A program made the translations under genes and the position numbers. From Hyphomicrobium sp. (GTDB taxonomy: Bacteria; Pseudomonadota; Alphaproteobacteria; Rhizobiales; Hyphomicrobiaceae), in NCBI GenBank assembly GCA_003987725.1, contig RXJH01000006.1, forward strand, positions 1 through 64,000: a stretch of 64,000 nt of DNA, written 5' to 3'. This document shows positions 1-10,351 of this stretch, piece by piece (the first letter of the stretch is position 1; the number at the start of each line of letters is the position of its first letter). The notes below the pieces were generated by a model. That model was given only the letters and a program-made list of their open reading frames with translations. It searched no databases and was not told the DNA's origin.

Positions 1-1173
<1,173 letters not shown>

Positions 1174-1341
1174 TCAAAGCAATTCTATGTTCGAAGGTTC
1201 CCAACCTCCTTCAATCGCGTGCAAGGCCTGCGCCAAACATCGGCGTGCGAGACAAATTCGTCGGCAGGCGCTCCACACCGAGATCCAAAGAGGCATCTCT
1301 TCGCTCAACCGAGGACGCAATCGTTAGGATCCGTCCACGCG

Positions 1342-1357
1342 TGCAACAGCTGTTGCA
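1342..1357. promoter_or_regulatory. Perfect 16-bp palindrome, candidate activator site upstream of the porin
   Basis: The sequence TGCAACAGCTGTTGCA is a perfect palindrome. It lies about 340 bp upstream of the sigma-54 promoter at 1696, within the usual range of enhancer sites for bacterial enhancer-binding proteins. A second inverted repeat of related half-sites lies at 1424-1439. Assignment to AcoR is inference; no convincing copy of this palindrome was found between acoA and the PQQ dehydrogenase. Confidence 0.4.
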
Positions 1358-1423
1358 TCCAACAAGTGTCGCAGATTTTTCCTCCCCTTCCCCAGGAAGG
1401 GATTGAGAGGTGCGCCTTGGTCG

Positions 1424-1439
1424 TTGCACGACGCTGCAA
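1424..1439. promoter_or_regulatory. Inverted repeat TTGCA-N6-TGCAA upstream of the porin
   Basis: Arms TTGCA and TGCAA, extended by one or two more pairs on each side (CGTTGCA / TGCAACG), are separated by six bases. It lies between the perfect palindrome at 1342 and the sigma-54 promoter at 1696. It could be a second activator site. It resembles the TTGCA-N5-TGCAA sites around the 19 kb and 24 kb promoters, but the spacer is one base longer, so I do not count it as one of them. The rest of 1105-1894 holds no convincing gene. Confidence 0.35.
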
Positions 1440-1695
1440 CGAGTGCGGCGACCGAAAGACGGATGTCTTTATCGGCCTCTCGTGGTCCGCTTATCCTTAC
1501 ACCGCGGATTTTGTGTCCAGCCGATCACAGTCTTGTTTCGAAGCTCTCGATTTAGGCGCGGTGGCCAAGAAGCTCCCAACACTCTCATCGCGCGCCAACA
1601 TCTTGATTTTAATACGCATCATCGCCCCGCGACGAGCTTTCGCCAGCACCTGTCTGCACGCAACGATTTCCGATCGACCTAACCGCCATCGAACT

Positions 1696-1711
1696 TGGCA
1701 TGCCCCTTGCT
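1696..1711 (+). promoter_or_regulatory. Sigma-54 (-24/-12) promoter for the porin and perhaps lpdA-lipA-thiSG
   Basis: TGGCATGCCCCTTGCT fits the RpoN consensus TGGCAYG-N4-TTGCW exactly, with the required ten bases between GG and GC. Transcription would start near 1722, leaving a leader of about 170 bases before the porin ATG at 1895. No clear terminator follows the porin, so the same transcript may run on into lpdA, lipA, thiS and thiG. A sigma-54 activator gene, acoR, is encoded at 7204. Confidence 0.75.
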
Positions 1712-1894
1712 GACCACCCTGAGCATTAGTGGCGATCGGCTTTCTGCAACGAGTTGAAAGCGCCGTTCGACGTCGTTCGAGCTCATTCGGGCACGCACAA
1801 CAAATCGCAAGCAAGAAGGCAAGTGTTGCGTGGACAAGAAGATGAGGAGCTAACGCGGCTCAATCGATTTTGAGACGCAGATGGGGGATGTGAA

Positions 1895-3262
1895 ATGACC
1901 GGAAATACAAAGATAAAAATAAGGGGCCTGTCATCTCTGCGCGCAGCTGCCCTGGTCGCCTGCGCGAGCGTGTTTTCATATAGCGCGCAAGCAGCGGATC
2001 TCGGGGGCAATTGTTGCGCCGATCTCGAAGAGCGGATTGCCGAGCTCGAGGCGACGGCGGCGCACAAGGGCAATCGCAAAGTCTCTCTTACAATCTCCGG
2101 CTGGGTGACGGAACAGGTGATGGGGTGGAGCGATGGCGTAAGCACAAACGCCTTCGTCGGCACAAGTCTGAACGATCTGGGAAACCGGCTGCACTTCGAC
2201 GGTAGCGCAAAAATCAATAGCGAATGGTCTGCTGGCTACAGCTTGCGACTCGATGTTGTTGGAGCCAACGGGTTTATTCAGGATGCGCACCACCCCGACG
2301 GCGGTGAAGGCCCACCAGACACTCTGAATTCGTATTGGTGGATCAAGAGCGAGCGGTGGGGTCGTGTTTCGGTAGGTCGGCAGAGCCAAGCCACCGACGA
2401 CGTGTGGGTCGATGTTTCCGGTGCCGGCAGTATCTTCGCCGCCAACCTCGTTGACTTCGACGGCCAGAATTTCCAGCTCGTGCCCGAAGGGACCAAAACA
2501 CGAGCTAAAGCACGATGGGGCGATCTCGCCACCTGCTATACGACTGGTGTCGGAATTTTCGCTGACTGCGGAGGCGATCGCACGAACAATATCCGCTACG
2601 ACACGCCGACGCTCGGCGGCTTCATGTTTTCCACGTCCTATGGCGAAGCTTATTATTACGACTTCGCTCTGAGACACAATTACGATGGTCCCACCTGGAC
2701 AACCGCATTCGGCGTTGGATTCCAACGCAACCATGCCGCTCGAATCAATGTCATTACGCCCGATTACTTTGGCCAGGTCAGCTTTGCAGCGTTGCATAAA
2801 CCCACGGGGCTTTTCGGCAGTGTCTATTACGGCCACGAAAGTCCCGAGGGTGGCTACAAAGACACCGATGAGCTCTACCTGAAGGCCGGCATAAGAGCCA
2901 AACTCAATCCACTTGGCGCAACGGTCTTTTATGGCGAGTACGGCAGAGACAACGATCTTTTCTCCGGTCTGCTCGGCGGCGCCGTTTTCTCCGGCGTCAC
3001 CGATGTCTGCGATGGTTTTGCCGGAACTGGCGGCAAGATCGATAACGCATGCTCAACGTCCACTTCTGTCAAAGCTACGGGATCAACTTTCGATCGCTTC
3101 GGCTTTGGCGTTGTTCAAGAACTCGATGCGGCCTCGGCGGCATTTTGGCTGAAATACAAGAACTACGGAGCTGACGTCGACTTCGTTGCAGACGGCGTTC
3201 GCGGAAACGAAGACATGAGACACCTCCACATCTTCGCCCTCGGCGGAGCGGTGTTCTTCTGA
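1895..3262 (+). CDS. Outer-membrane porin (Porin_2 family), first of two paralogues
   Basis: This is a 455-residue outer-membrane channel of the alphaproteobacterial Porin_2 type. A signal peptide ends near ...SYSAQA. It is followed by a short segment with two adjacent cysteines (GGNCCADLEERIAELEA), which looks like a small coiled coil, then KGNRKVSLTISGWV, the usual first strand of the barrel, and a C-terminal aromatic residue (GGAVFF) as expected for an outer-membrane barrel. A strong GGGGGAT ribosome site precedes the ATG. The second porin at 26824 shares the whole N-terminal block. Placement behind a sigma-54 promoter and before lpdA suggests it admits the substrate of the neighbouring alcohol/acetoin pathway; the substrate itself is inferred. 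Confidence 0.9.
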   Translation: MTGNTKIKIRGLSSLRAAALVACASVFSYSAQAADLGGNCCADLEERIAELEATAAHKGNRKVSLTISGWVTEQVMGWSDGVSTNAFVGTSLNDLGNRLHFDGSAKINSEWSAGYSLRLDVVGANGFIQDAHHPDGGEGPPDTLNSYWWIKSERWGRVSVGRQSQATDDVWVDVSGAGSIFAANLVDFDGQNFQLVPEGTKTRAKARWGDLATCYTTGVGIFADCGGDRTNNIRYDTPTLGGFMFSTSYGEAYYYDFALRHNYDGPTWTTAFGVGFQRNHAARINVITPDYFGQVSFAALHKPTGLFGSVYYGHESPEGGYKDTDELYLKAGIRAKLNPLGATVFYGEYGRDNDLFSGLLGGAVFSGVTDVCDGFAGTGGKIDNACSTSTSVKATGSTFDRFGFGVVQELDAASAAFWLKYKNYGADVDFVADGVRGNEDMRHLHIFALGGAVFF

Positions 3263-3616
3263 GTCAGATCCAGCTGTTGTTGAAGATCAATTTTGCCGCG
3301 CGGATGTGATGGAAGTGAAGAATGTAGACGCAGTCCTTCCCAAGCGTTGCTTCTTCCTTCCTCACAGCTCCGCCAGGGGGGCCGGCGCGCGGTCGCGCCA
3401 GCTCCAAAGCTTCTTGGATCGGACACCGTACGGCCACGCGACCTCGTGCGACCTTACTGGGGGGTGCTCGGGGTAAACTCGAGGCGACGCGCTGCTGAAA
3501 CTCCCGTATTAGCGGCGCGTCGTCCCTTTTCCCCACAGACTCAGCCGTTGCTGGCGTGATCGCTCACACCGCATCGGACTTCACCTTCAATTGTGCGTTG
3601 GGAGCAGACACCCGAT
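3263..3616. other. Intergenic region between porin and lpdA
   Basis: No gene is supported here. A short GC-rich hairpin (arms GGCGCG/CGCGCC, about 3384-3399) is present without a following T-run, so it may be only a weak attenuator. I searched for a -24/-12 promoter in front of lpdA and found none, so lpdA may depend on read-through from the porin. Confidence 0.5.
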
Positions 3617-5074
3617 ATGGATTTCGATGTATTGATAATCGGCTCTGGTCCAGGGGGATATGTTGCGGCCATTAGGGCTACGCAGCTTGGTTTCAAAACA
3701 GCGATTGTCGAACGAGAATATTTGGGTGGTGTCTGCCTCAACTGGGGCTGCATTCCCTCGAAGGCGCTCTTGCGCTCGGCCGAGATCCTAAAACACAATC
3801 GCATGGCGCAAGAGTTCGGACTGCAGGCTGCTCCGGCGAACCCCGAATTGGCGCGAATTGTCGGGCGTTCGCGAGACGTGTCGAAGCGGCTCAATGCCGG
3901 CGTCGATTATCTCATGACGAAAAATAACATCCGCATTATTTGGGGCGAAGCTTCGATTGAACGGGCGCCTTCCGATACCCCCGGAGAAGTCATCGTCCGC
4001 AAACCAGACATCCCTCCACGCCAGCCTCAGATCCAGCCACCCAAGGGAACTCTCGGAGACGGCCGCTATACGGCCAAGCACATCATCATCGCGACGGGCG
4101 CACGCCCGAGGGTCATACCAGGCGTTGCACCAGACGGCGATCGTGTCTGGACCTATTTCGAAGCGATGGTTCCACGCGCGCTTCCGCGCTCGATCATCGT
4201 GATCGGATCCGGCGCGATCGGCGTCGAATTTGCGAGCTTTTACCGCGCGCTTGGCGTCGAAGTCACACTCGTCGAGGCACTCCCTCGAATATTGCCGATG
4301 GAGGATGCCGAGATCGCGCAGATCGCGCGGCGAAGCTTTCAAAAGGACGGAATCCGAATTCTCACCGGAACGAAAGTGCTCGAGGCCGCGCCGACGTCAC
4401 AAGACGGAATATCGCTCACCATCGAGTCCGCAGCGGGAGACCGCTCCGCCTTGCAGGCGGAACGCCTGATTTTGGCGGTCGGCGTTACTCCGAATACGGA
4501 AGGATTAAATCTCGAACGCCTCGGCGTAGAGCTGGAGCGCGGTTCCAAGCATATCAAAGTAGATGGCGCGGGACGCACCAGTGTTCCCGGCATTTATGCG
4601 ATAGGAGATGTTGCCGGCGCCCCAATGCTCGCACATAAGGCAGAACATCAGGGTGTCGCATGCGTCGAAGCGATAAAGGAAATGCCTGCCAGAAGCCTGG
4701 ATATCGCGAAAATTCCTTCTTGCATCTTCTGCAGTCCCCAGATCGCAAGCGTCGGACTGACTGAGGAAAAAGCAAAAGCCGCTGGCCACGACGTGCTTGT
4801 GGGGCGCTTTCCCTTCCGCGCCAACGGAAAAGCGATTGCCGTGGGAGAAACGGAGGGCCTCGTTAAAACAGTCTTTGACCGCTCTACGCAGAGCCTGCTG
4901 GGCGCGCAGCTTATCGGCAACGAGGTAACGGAACTAATAGGAACATTCGCGCTGGCGCTGGAGACGGGCGCTACACTCGACAGCTTTCGCCATACTGTAT
5001 TCCCGCACCCCACTTTGTCGGAGGCCATCTTCGAAAGCGCACTGTCCGCAGATATGGCTGCCCTCCACATATGA
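3617..5074 (+). CDS. lpdA: Dihydrolipoyl dehydrogenase (E3) of the acetoin dehydrogenase system
   Basis: This FAD enzyme re-oxidises the dihydrolipoyl arm of 2-oxoacid-type complexes with NAD+. The FAD-binding [10 protein letters not shown] is at the N-terminus, the redox pair is in [15 protein letters not shown], the NAD site is around [16 protein letters not shown], and the C-terminal catalytic dyad region reads [12 protein letters not shown]. About 25 extra residues around 130-155, rich in proline, make it slightly longer than usual. I chose the ATG at 3617 (protein beginning MDFDVLIIG) over an in-frame GTG at 3593, because it gives the normal family start and has GGAG upstream. It overlaps lipA by ATGA. 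Position next to lipA, thiSG and the aco genes marks it as the AcoL-type E3 rather than the E3 of pyruvate dehydrogenase. Confidence 0.93.
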   Translation: MDFDVLIIGSGPGGYVAAIRATQLGFKTAIVEREYLGGVCLNWGCIPSKALLRSAEILKHNRMAQEFGLQAAPANPELARIVGRSRDVSKRLNAGVDYLMTKNNIRIIWGEASIERAPSDTPGEVIVRKPDIPPRQPQIQPPKGTLGDGRYTAKHIIIATGARPRVIPGVAPDGDRVWTYFEAMVPRALPRSIIVIGSGAIGVEFASFYRALGVEVTLVEALPRILPMEDAEIAQIARRSFQKDGIRILTGTKVLEAAPTSQDGISLTIESAAGDRSALQAERLILAVGVTPNTEGLNLERLGVELERGSKHIKVDGAGRTSVPGIYAIGDVAGAPMLAHKAEHQGVACVEAIKEMPARSLDIAKIPSCIFCSPQIASVGLTEEKAKAAGHDVLVGRFPFRANGKAIAVGETEGLVKTVFDRSTQSLLGAQLIGNEVTELIGTFALALETGATLDSFRHTVFPHPTLSEAIFESALSADMAALHI

Positions 5075-6051
5075 CCGCGCACAATATCGAAAAGTCGACC
5101 GCCCATGACGTCCATGCATATGAGACACCAGACGGCGCTACGCGTGCGGCATCCGCAAATCGAAAATCAAGCTCGCTGGAGAAGCCGCGGTGGATACGTG
5201 TAAAGCGGGCCGAAACCGACGGGTATCTCAAAACATTAGCGATCGTGCGCGATAACGGGCTTCATACGGTCTGCGAAGAAGCCGCTTGTCCGAACATTGG
5301 CGAATGCTGGGAAAAACAGCACGCGACTATGATGATTATGGGCGCGATCTGCACGCGCGCATGTGCTTTTTGCAACGTCGCAACCGGACTTCCCAAGCAT
5401 CTCGATCCCGATGAACCGGAACGCGTCGCTGACGCGGTCGCCACGCTCGGGCTTGAGCACGTCGTGATCACTTCGGTTGATCGGGACGACTTATCCGATG
5501 GCGGGGCGGGTCACTTCGCACGCACAATCTCCGCGTTGAGGAATCGAAGCCCCGCGACGACGATCGAATTGCTCACGCCAGATTTCCGCAACAAGCCGGG
5601 GGCGATTGAAACGGTGATTGCGGCAAAGCCAGACGTGTACAATCACAATATCGAGACAGTACCCGGACTTTATCTCTCGATCCGCCCGGGCGCCCGCTAT
5701 TTCCATTCGTTGCGCCTGCTGCAAAAGGCAAAGGAGCTGGATCGCGATCTCTTCACGAAATCTGGATTGATGGTGGGCCTAGGGGAGTCACGCCAACAAA
5801 TCCTGCAGGTGATGGATGACCTGAGATGTGCAGACGTCGACTTCCTCACGATTGGCCAGTATCTCCAGCCAACGCCAAACCACGCTCCAGTCGCGCGCTT
5901 TGTTCCCCCCGAGGAGTTCGAGGGTTATGCAGCAGCAGCGCGCGCCAAAGGATTCGCGATGGTGTCAGCGACGCCGCTTACCCGATCAAGCTACCACGCC
6001 GGCGATGAGTTCAAGCGGCTTGTCGAAATTCGGTCCCGAGATCGAGGATAG
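5071..6051 (+). CDS. lipA: Lipoyl synthase (AcoS-like copy)
   Basis: LipA is a radical-SAM enzyme that inserts two sulfurs into protein-bound octanoyl chains to make lipoyl groups. Both cluster motifs are present: the auxiliary-cluster cysteines in [13 protein letters not shown] and the SAM-cluster motif CTRACAFC. The C-terminal [10 protein letters not shown] carries the serine typical of LipA. At 326 residues it is full length. It starts inside the lpdA stop (ATGA), so the two are translationally coupled. A lipoate-synthase gene (acoS) is also part of the acetoin locus of Pelobacter carbinolicus. Here it would lipoylate AcoC. I cannot tell whether the genome has a second, housekeeping lipA. 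Confidence 0.95.
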   Translation: MTAHNIEKSTAHDVHAYETPDGATRAASANRKSSSLEKPRWIRVKRAETDGYLKTLAIVRDNGLHTVCEEAACPNIGECWEKQHATMMIMGAICTRACAFCNVATGLPKHLDPDEPERVADAVATLGLEHVVITSVDRDDLSDGGAGHFARTISALRNRSPATTIELLTPDFRNKPGAIETVIAAKPDVYNHNIETVPGLYLSIRPGARYFHSLRLLQKAKELDRDLFTKSGLMVGLGESRQQILQVMDDLRCADVDFLTIGQYLQPTPNHAPVARFVPPEEFEGYAAAARAKGFAMVSATPLTRSSYHAGDEFKRLVEIRSRDRG

Positions 6052-6061
6052 GAGCATCATA

Positions 6062-6259
6062 ATGATGGTCACGATTAATGGATCGCAAGCCCGTACCGAT
6101 GCGACCACGCTATTCGAGCTCATTGAGGAGCGCGGCTACGCCGCCATGTTCGTCGCCACAGCGCTGAACGGCAAATTCATCACGATCGGCGAACGTGAAA
6201 ATGAGCGGCTGAGAGCGGGCGATGCCGTTGAGATCCTTACACCAAGACAAGGCGGCTAA
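6062..6259 (+). CDS. thiS: Sulfur carrier protein ThiS
   Basis: This is a 65-residue ubiquitin-like protein that carries sulfur as a C-terminal thiocarboxylate for thiazole formation. It has the typical ALNGKFI strand and ends in the diagnostic ...TPRQGG. The ATG at 6062 (or the adjacent ATG at 6065) sits seven to ten bases after GGAG; the open frame extends much further upstream, but that part overlaps lipA and is not ThiS-like. It lies 10 bases after lipA and 3 bases before thiG, so it belongs to the same operon. Confidence 0.9.
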   Translation: MMVTINGSQARTDATTLFELIEERGYAAMFVATALNGKFITIGERENERLRAGDAVEILTPRQGG

Positions 6260-6262
6260 CTC

Positions 6263-7036
6263 ATGCTGCTCTACGACGTGGTGTTACAGTCGAGACTGAT
6301 GATCGGTTCGGCCCTCTATCCCTCCCCGGCGATCATGGCCCAGGCGATAGCCGCGTCGAATGCGTCGGTGGTCACGGTTTCATTGCGTCGAGAGATGGCG
6401 GGCGCGACCAAGGAAAAGCCTCGCTTCTGGTCGATACTGGAAAATCTGCATCAACCGCTCTTGCCGAACACCGCTGGTTGCCATTCCGCCAAAGAGGCAG
6501 TGACCACTGCGCATATGGCGCGCGAAGTCTTCAAGACGGATTGGATTAAGCTGGAGGTCATTGGGGAAGACGATACCTTACAGCCCAACGTCTTCGAGTT
6601 GGTCGAAGCGGCGCGCATTCTCAACAACGATGGTTTCAAGGTCTTTCCGTACACGACCGAAGACCTGGTCGCCGCGGATAGGTTGCTGTCGGTTGGATGT
6701 CGCGTCCTCATGCCCTGGGGCTCGCCGATCGGGAGCGCACGCGGCCTCAACAATGTCTACGGATTAACGACCTTACGCGCCCATTATCCCGATGTACCCA
6801 TCATCATCGACGCGGGCTTAGGAGTTCCTTCCCACGCTGCGCAGGCGATGGAGTTAGGATGCGATGGCGTTCTCCTCAATACGGCGATCGCCAAAGCCAT
6901 CGATCCAATCATGATGGCGGAGGCATTTTCCAAGTCCGTCGAAGCTGGCCGGCTGGCCTTTCTGGCCGGAGCATTGCAGCCTCGGAACATGGCCACGCCC
7001 TCAACACCGATGGCCGGCAAACCCATCCTAGATTAG
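6263..7036 (+). CDS. thiG: Thiazole synthase ThiG
   Basis: ThiG condenses deoxyxylulose phosphate, dehydroglycine and ThiS-thiocarboxylate to thiazole phosphate, the second half of thiamine. The 257-residue TIM-barrel protein shows the family motifs [26 protein letters not shown], the phosphate-binding [15 protein letters not shown] and [18 protein letters not shown]. It follows thiS by three bases. As the last gene of lpdA-lipA-thiS-thiG it would support TPP supply for the E1 enzyme AcoAB. No thiO/thiH or thiE is in the window, so the pathway must be completed elsewhere. No obvious terminator follows. Confidence 0.95.
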   Translation: MLLYDVVLQSRLMIGSALYPSPAIMAQAIAASNASVVTVSLRREMAGATKEKPRFWSILENLHQPLLPNTAGCHSAKEAVTTAHMAREVFKTDWIKLEVIGEDDTLQPNVFELVEAARILNNDGFKVFPYTTEDLVAADRLLSVGCRVLMPWGSPIGSARGLNNVYGLTTLRAHYPDVPIIIDAGLGVPSHAAQAMELGCDGVLLNTAIAKAIDPIMMAEAFSKSVEAGRLAFLAGALQPRNMATPSTPMAGKPILD

Positions 7037-7203
7037 ATCGAGTCGCCCAATTGCTCATCGCCTTGGTCTTAATCATTTTAAGTCAGCGGACGTTGGCTCG
7101 GCCCTGAGTTATTAGGTTGACTGAGCCTACGTGCGCTGAATAGTCTCAATTTGTGCGGGGGGTGCATCTGGGGTCCCAGCCAAGTACTGGATCAGCTATA
7201 ATT

Positions 7204-9144
7204 ATGAACCGAACTAATCATTCGTCTCACATCGTCGACGTGCTCAAGGTCGCGGAAGGCGAAAGCGTCCAGTACGAATCGATTATTACAGAATCGTGGC
7301 GGCGCTGTATTCAGGAGCACCAACTCGACCCGACATCGGCGCCCGAGGTCTACGTCCATACCGAAATCCAGCTCTCCGAGCACCGGCAACGGATGGAAGA
7401 CTTCATGCGCACCGCTCGTTTTGGGCTTGAATCTCTTTATCGCCAGATCGCCGGCTTAGGCTATGTCGTCCTGCTCACTGATGCCAAGGGCGTAACGATC
7501 GATTTCATAGGCGATCCTACTTTCAATAATCAACTCCGGCGGGCCGGCCTCTACTTGGGCGCGGAATGGAGCGAAGGCCTCGCGGGAACGAACGGCGTTG
7601 GTACCTCTATCGCGACGGGCACCGGATTGACCGTTCATCAGCAAGAACATTTTAGTTCGAACCATATCGACTTGACCTGCACCGCCGTTCCGATTTTCGA
7701 CCCTCAGGGTCAGATGGCTGCGGTCCTCGACATTTCGGCTTTAAGTTCTCCTCGCGAGAAGGACAGCCAGCACCTCGCGTCAGCACTCGTGACGAGCTGC
7801 GCGCATCGCATCGAAAACGCGACGCTCTTCAATAATTTCAATCGCAATTGGTTGCTGAAGTTCTCAAGTTCACCGGAATTCCTCTGCGTCGATCCCGAGT
7901 ACATGATTGCCCTTGACGATCAGGGCATGATCACGGGCTTCAACAACCGCACCGCGCTTCTCCTTCGCCACGAATTTGGCAGCTACGCAGTCGCGACCAA
8001 ACATCTGCGAGGTCGTGCATTCGAGGACGTATTTGATTGCACGCTCGAGAAACTCGGTAGTTTTGTACGTTCGCCGCAATCAACCGCGCCCGCCGTTCGA
8101 TTGAAGCACAGCGGCAGCACGCTTTTCATGCAGGCCATTCCTCCGAGCAGTGTCATCGAACCCCGTGCACGAGCAGCGAGCCCGAAGTTGCCGGCGCCGC
8201 TCGCGGAGTTCTCCGGAGGAGATCCAGCCTGCTTTGCTATGTTGGAACGGGCTGCCAAACTGGCCGACGCACCCGTCAGCTTGCTCGTGCAGGGCGAAAC
8301 CGGTACCGGCAAAGAGTATTTTGCGAGGGCCGTGCATCAAGCGAGTGCGCGAAACAAAAAGGAATTCGTGGCGGTCAATTGTGCCGCGTTTCCTGAAACC
8401 CTCATTGAAAGCGAACTTTTTGGTTACGAGGCTGGGGCGTTTACCGGTGCAAAGTCAAAGGGTAAACAGGGCTTGGTCGCACGAGCAAATGGCGGCACGC
8501 TGTTTCTGGACGAAATCGGCGATATGCCACTCCTCTTGCAGACCCGTTTATTGCGCGTTCTCGCCGAGCGAGAGATTGTGCCCGTCGGCAGCACTCAGGC
8601 AATAAAGCTCGATATCCGCGTCATTGCAGCCACGCATCGCAACCTCAAAGCAATGATCAGCGCGGGAAAATTCCGCGAAGACTTGTACTACCGCTTGAAT
8701 GGATATGAGCTGCTTCTTCCGCCACTGCGCCAACGAGCGGACCTGAGCTGGCTCATAGATCGCTTGATCAAGGCGCGCCCCTCGGACTCGCCAGCCCCGA
8801 TTCTATCGCATGAGGCAGCGATTGCGCTTCAACGATACGCGTGGCCCGGCAATATTCGCGAACTTTCAAACGTCATCGATTTGGCTCTCGCTGTTTGCAG
8901 CGAAGGCGTGATCAGACTTGATGACCTGCCTGCGTCAGTTGTGGGTGATCTCAATCCTGCCGCCAGAAGCGCCATGCCCGACGAGGAATTCGCCGAGTCG
9001 GAAGCGATTGCCTTGCGCGCCCATCTGGTTCGCCGACAGTGGAACGTTACCCAGGTTGCGCGTGATCTCAATGTCGATCGCACGACAATTCACCGGCGCA
9101 TGAAGCGGTTCAATTTAATCCCGCCGAACCAATACGCAGAATAA
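7204..9144 (+). CDS. acoR: Sigma-54-dependent activator of acetoin catabolism, AcoR
   Basis: This is an enhancer-binding protein that activates RpoN promoters. In order it has a GAF sensor region (about residues 50-210), a short PAS-like stretch (MIALDDQGMITGFNN), an AAA+ domain with Walker A GETGTGKE near 365 and the sigma-54 contact loop GAFTGA near 411, and a C-terminal Fis-type helix-turn-helix (VTQVARDLNVDRTTIHRRMK). The layout matches AcoR. I prefer the ATG at 7204 to the GTG at 7153 because the earlier 17 codons look unlike the family. It faces the convergent acoABC operon, and three -24/-12 promoters lie within about 6 kb, so it very likely controls them. The small effector is probably acetoin or a related compound, by analogy. 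Confidence 0.9.
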   Translation: MNRTNHSSHIVDVLKVAEGESVQYESIITESWRRCIQEHQLDPTSAPEVYVHTEIQLSEHRQRMEDFMRTARFGLESLYRQIAGLGYVVLLTDAKGVTIDFIGDPTFNNQLRRAGLYLGAEWSEGLAGTNGVGTSIATGTGLTVHQQEHFSSNHIDLTCTAVPIFDPQGQMAAVLDISALSSPREKDSQHLASALVTSCAHRIENATLFNNFNRNWLLKFSSSPEFLCVDPEYMIALDDQGMITGFNNRTALLLRHEFGSYAVATKHLRGRAFEDVFDCTLEKLGSFVRSPQSTAPAVRLKHSGSTLFMQAIPPSSVIEPRARAASPKLPAPLAEFSGGDPACFAMLERAAKLADAPVSLLVQGETGTGKEYFARAVHQASARNKKEFVAVNCAAFPETLIESELFGYEAGAFTGAKSKGKQGLVARANGGTLFLDEIGDMPLLLQTRLLRVLAEREIVPVGSTQAIKLDIRVIAATHRNLKAMISAGKFREDLYYRLNGYELLLPPLRQRADLSWLIDRLIKARPSDSPAPILSHEAAIALQRYAWPGNIRELSNVIDLALAVCSEGVIRLDDLPASVVGDLNPAARSAMPDEEFAESEAIALRAHLVRRQWNVTQVARDLNVDRTTIHRRMKRFNLIPPNQYAE

Positions 9145-9166
9145 ATCGGTTGAGCCGATTCAATCG

Positions 9167-9204
9167 GCGACCGCGACGGAAGAAACCCGATCCGTCGCGG
9201 TCGC
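9167..9204. terminator. Bidirectional hairpin between acoR and acoC
   Basis: A perfect 13-bp stem, GCGACCGCGACGG with its complement, encloses a 12-base loop between two convergent genes. A smaller hairpin (AATCGG/CCGATT) lies just before it. There is no strong T-run, so it may act as a mutual terminator or mRNA end protector. Confidence 0.6.
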
Positions 9205-9223
9205 TTGCCCACTGCCGAACACG

Positions 9224-10351
9224 CTACCGAATATTTGCTTCGACGTTTTTGAACTGTTCGATCAGTCGATCGTTGAATGTGTTCGCAGCTTCGAGATGGG
9301 GCATGTGTCCCACCCCGGGCAATCGGATTATCGATATTTTACCCGATAACCCCTCGGCCTGCGCCGCATCGATGATCGCATCCTTTTCCCCCCAAACAAT
9401 GAGGATAGGCTTGTTCGTCTTTTCGAGAAGGTCGCGGAAGGACGAGGTTTGACGGCCGCCCGGCAAAGTCTTTGCGGCGATGGTCTGAATCGCCTTTGCG
9501 ACGCCCTCCAGCCTTTTGTATCGTTGAATACCTTCGATCATCGCGGCCGATACTTGCTCCGGATCAGCGACAAGCATTTGCAACGACGATTTCACGTCCT
9601 TACGCTTCTCAGCCGCGATAAACCCGCTGACGTAGGCATCATTCACGCTGGGGCCAACGCCTGCGGGCGCTACGCCAACTATCGAAGCTACCCGGTCGGG
9701 ATGCTGCTCGAGCATTTTGAAGACCACTGCGGCACCCAGTGAGTGACCAACAAAATGCGCCTTCGAAATGCCCGCATCGTTGACCACCGCTGCAACGGCG
9801 TCAGCCAACTCGCCAAGATCTCCCGACGCAATGTCCTTCGTCGACTTTCCATGACCGGGAAGATCGATCGCGTAAACTGGACGGTCGGCGGAGAGCGCGT
9901 CGATGTTGAACAGCCAGTTATCCGCGTCTCCACCAAAACCATGGATGAGAACGACGGGAATGCCATCTTGAGAGCCGCCGGCCAATTTATAGAAAAGCTT
10001 CTTGCCGGCGAAATTCGCCTCTCGCTCAACAGCTCCTGAAGCGCCCTCGTCCTTAACCTCAACGACAAAGCTGCCCACGAACGCATCGATCTCGTCGTTG
10101 GTCACTGTCGTGGGCGCGACGATTGCAAGCAACGCTCCAACCGGCGCGATCTCCCCTACTTTGACGATTTGACGACGGAGAACACCGGAGTTCGGGCTGG
10201 CGAAGGCGTTCGTGATTTTCGTCGTCTCGATTTCCGCAATCTCGTCGCCTTTGTTTACTTCACCACCCTCAGGGACCAGCCAGGACACGAGTGTCCCTTC
10301 GCTCATTGCCAGGCCCCACTTCGGCATCACTATAGGTAGTATATCACTCAT
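9224..10351 (-). CDS. acoC: Acetoin dehydrogenase E2 component AcoC (lipoyl domain plus alpha/beta hydrolase)
   Basis: AcoC takes the acetyl group from acetoin on its lipoyl arm and passes it to CoA. Residues 1-80 form a lipoyl domain with the modified lysine in ETTKI. After a linker, residues from about 110 form an alpha/beta-hydrolase fold (VVLIHGFGGDADNW) with nucleophile elbow GHSLG and a C-terminal GVGHMPH. This fusion, in place of a classical E2 catalytic domain, is the known architecture of AcoC. It overlaps the end of acoB by ATGA and is the last gene of the acoABC operon. Confidence 0.93.
   Translation of the reverse strand: MSDILPIVMPKWGLAMSEGTLVSWLVPEGGEVNKGDEIAEIETTKITNAFASPNSGVLRRQIVKVGEIAPVGALLAIVAPTTVTNDEIDAFVGSFVVEVKDEGASGAVEREANFAGKKLFYKLAGGSQDGIPVVLIHGFGGDADNWLFNIDALSADRPVYAIDLPGHGKSTKDIASGDLGELADAVAAVVNDAGISKAHFVGHSLGAAVVFKMLEQHPDRVASIVGVAPAGVGPSVNDAYVSGFIAAEKRKDVKSSLQMLVADPEQVSAAMIEGIQRYKRLEGVAKAIQTIAAKTLPGGRQTSSFRDLLEKTNKPILIVWGEKDAIIDAAQAEGLSGKISIIRLPGVGHMPHLEAANTFNDRLIEQFKNVEANIR

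Noticed and set aside
1424-1439. A further copy of the amine-cluster operator near the first porin
   Set aside because: The arms agree but the spacer is six bases, not five, and it lies far from the amine cluster. I treat it as a separate element.
3263-3616. Sigma-54 promoter before lpdA
   Set aside because: No GG-N10-GC pair with a TTGC -12 element was found; read-through from the porin is the simpler view.
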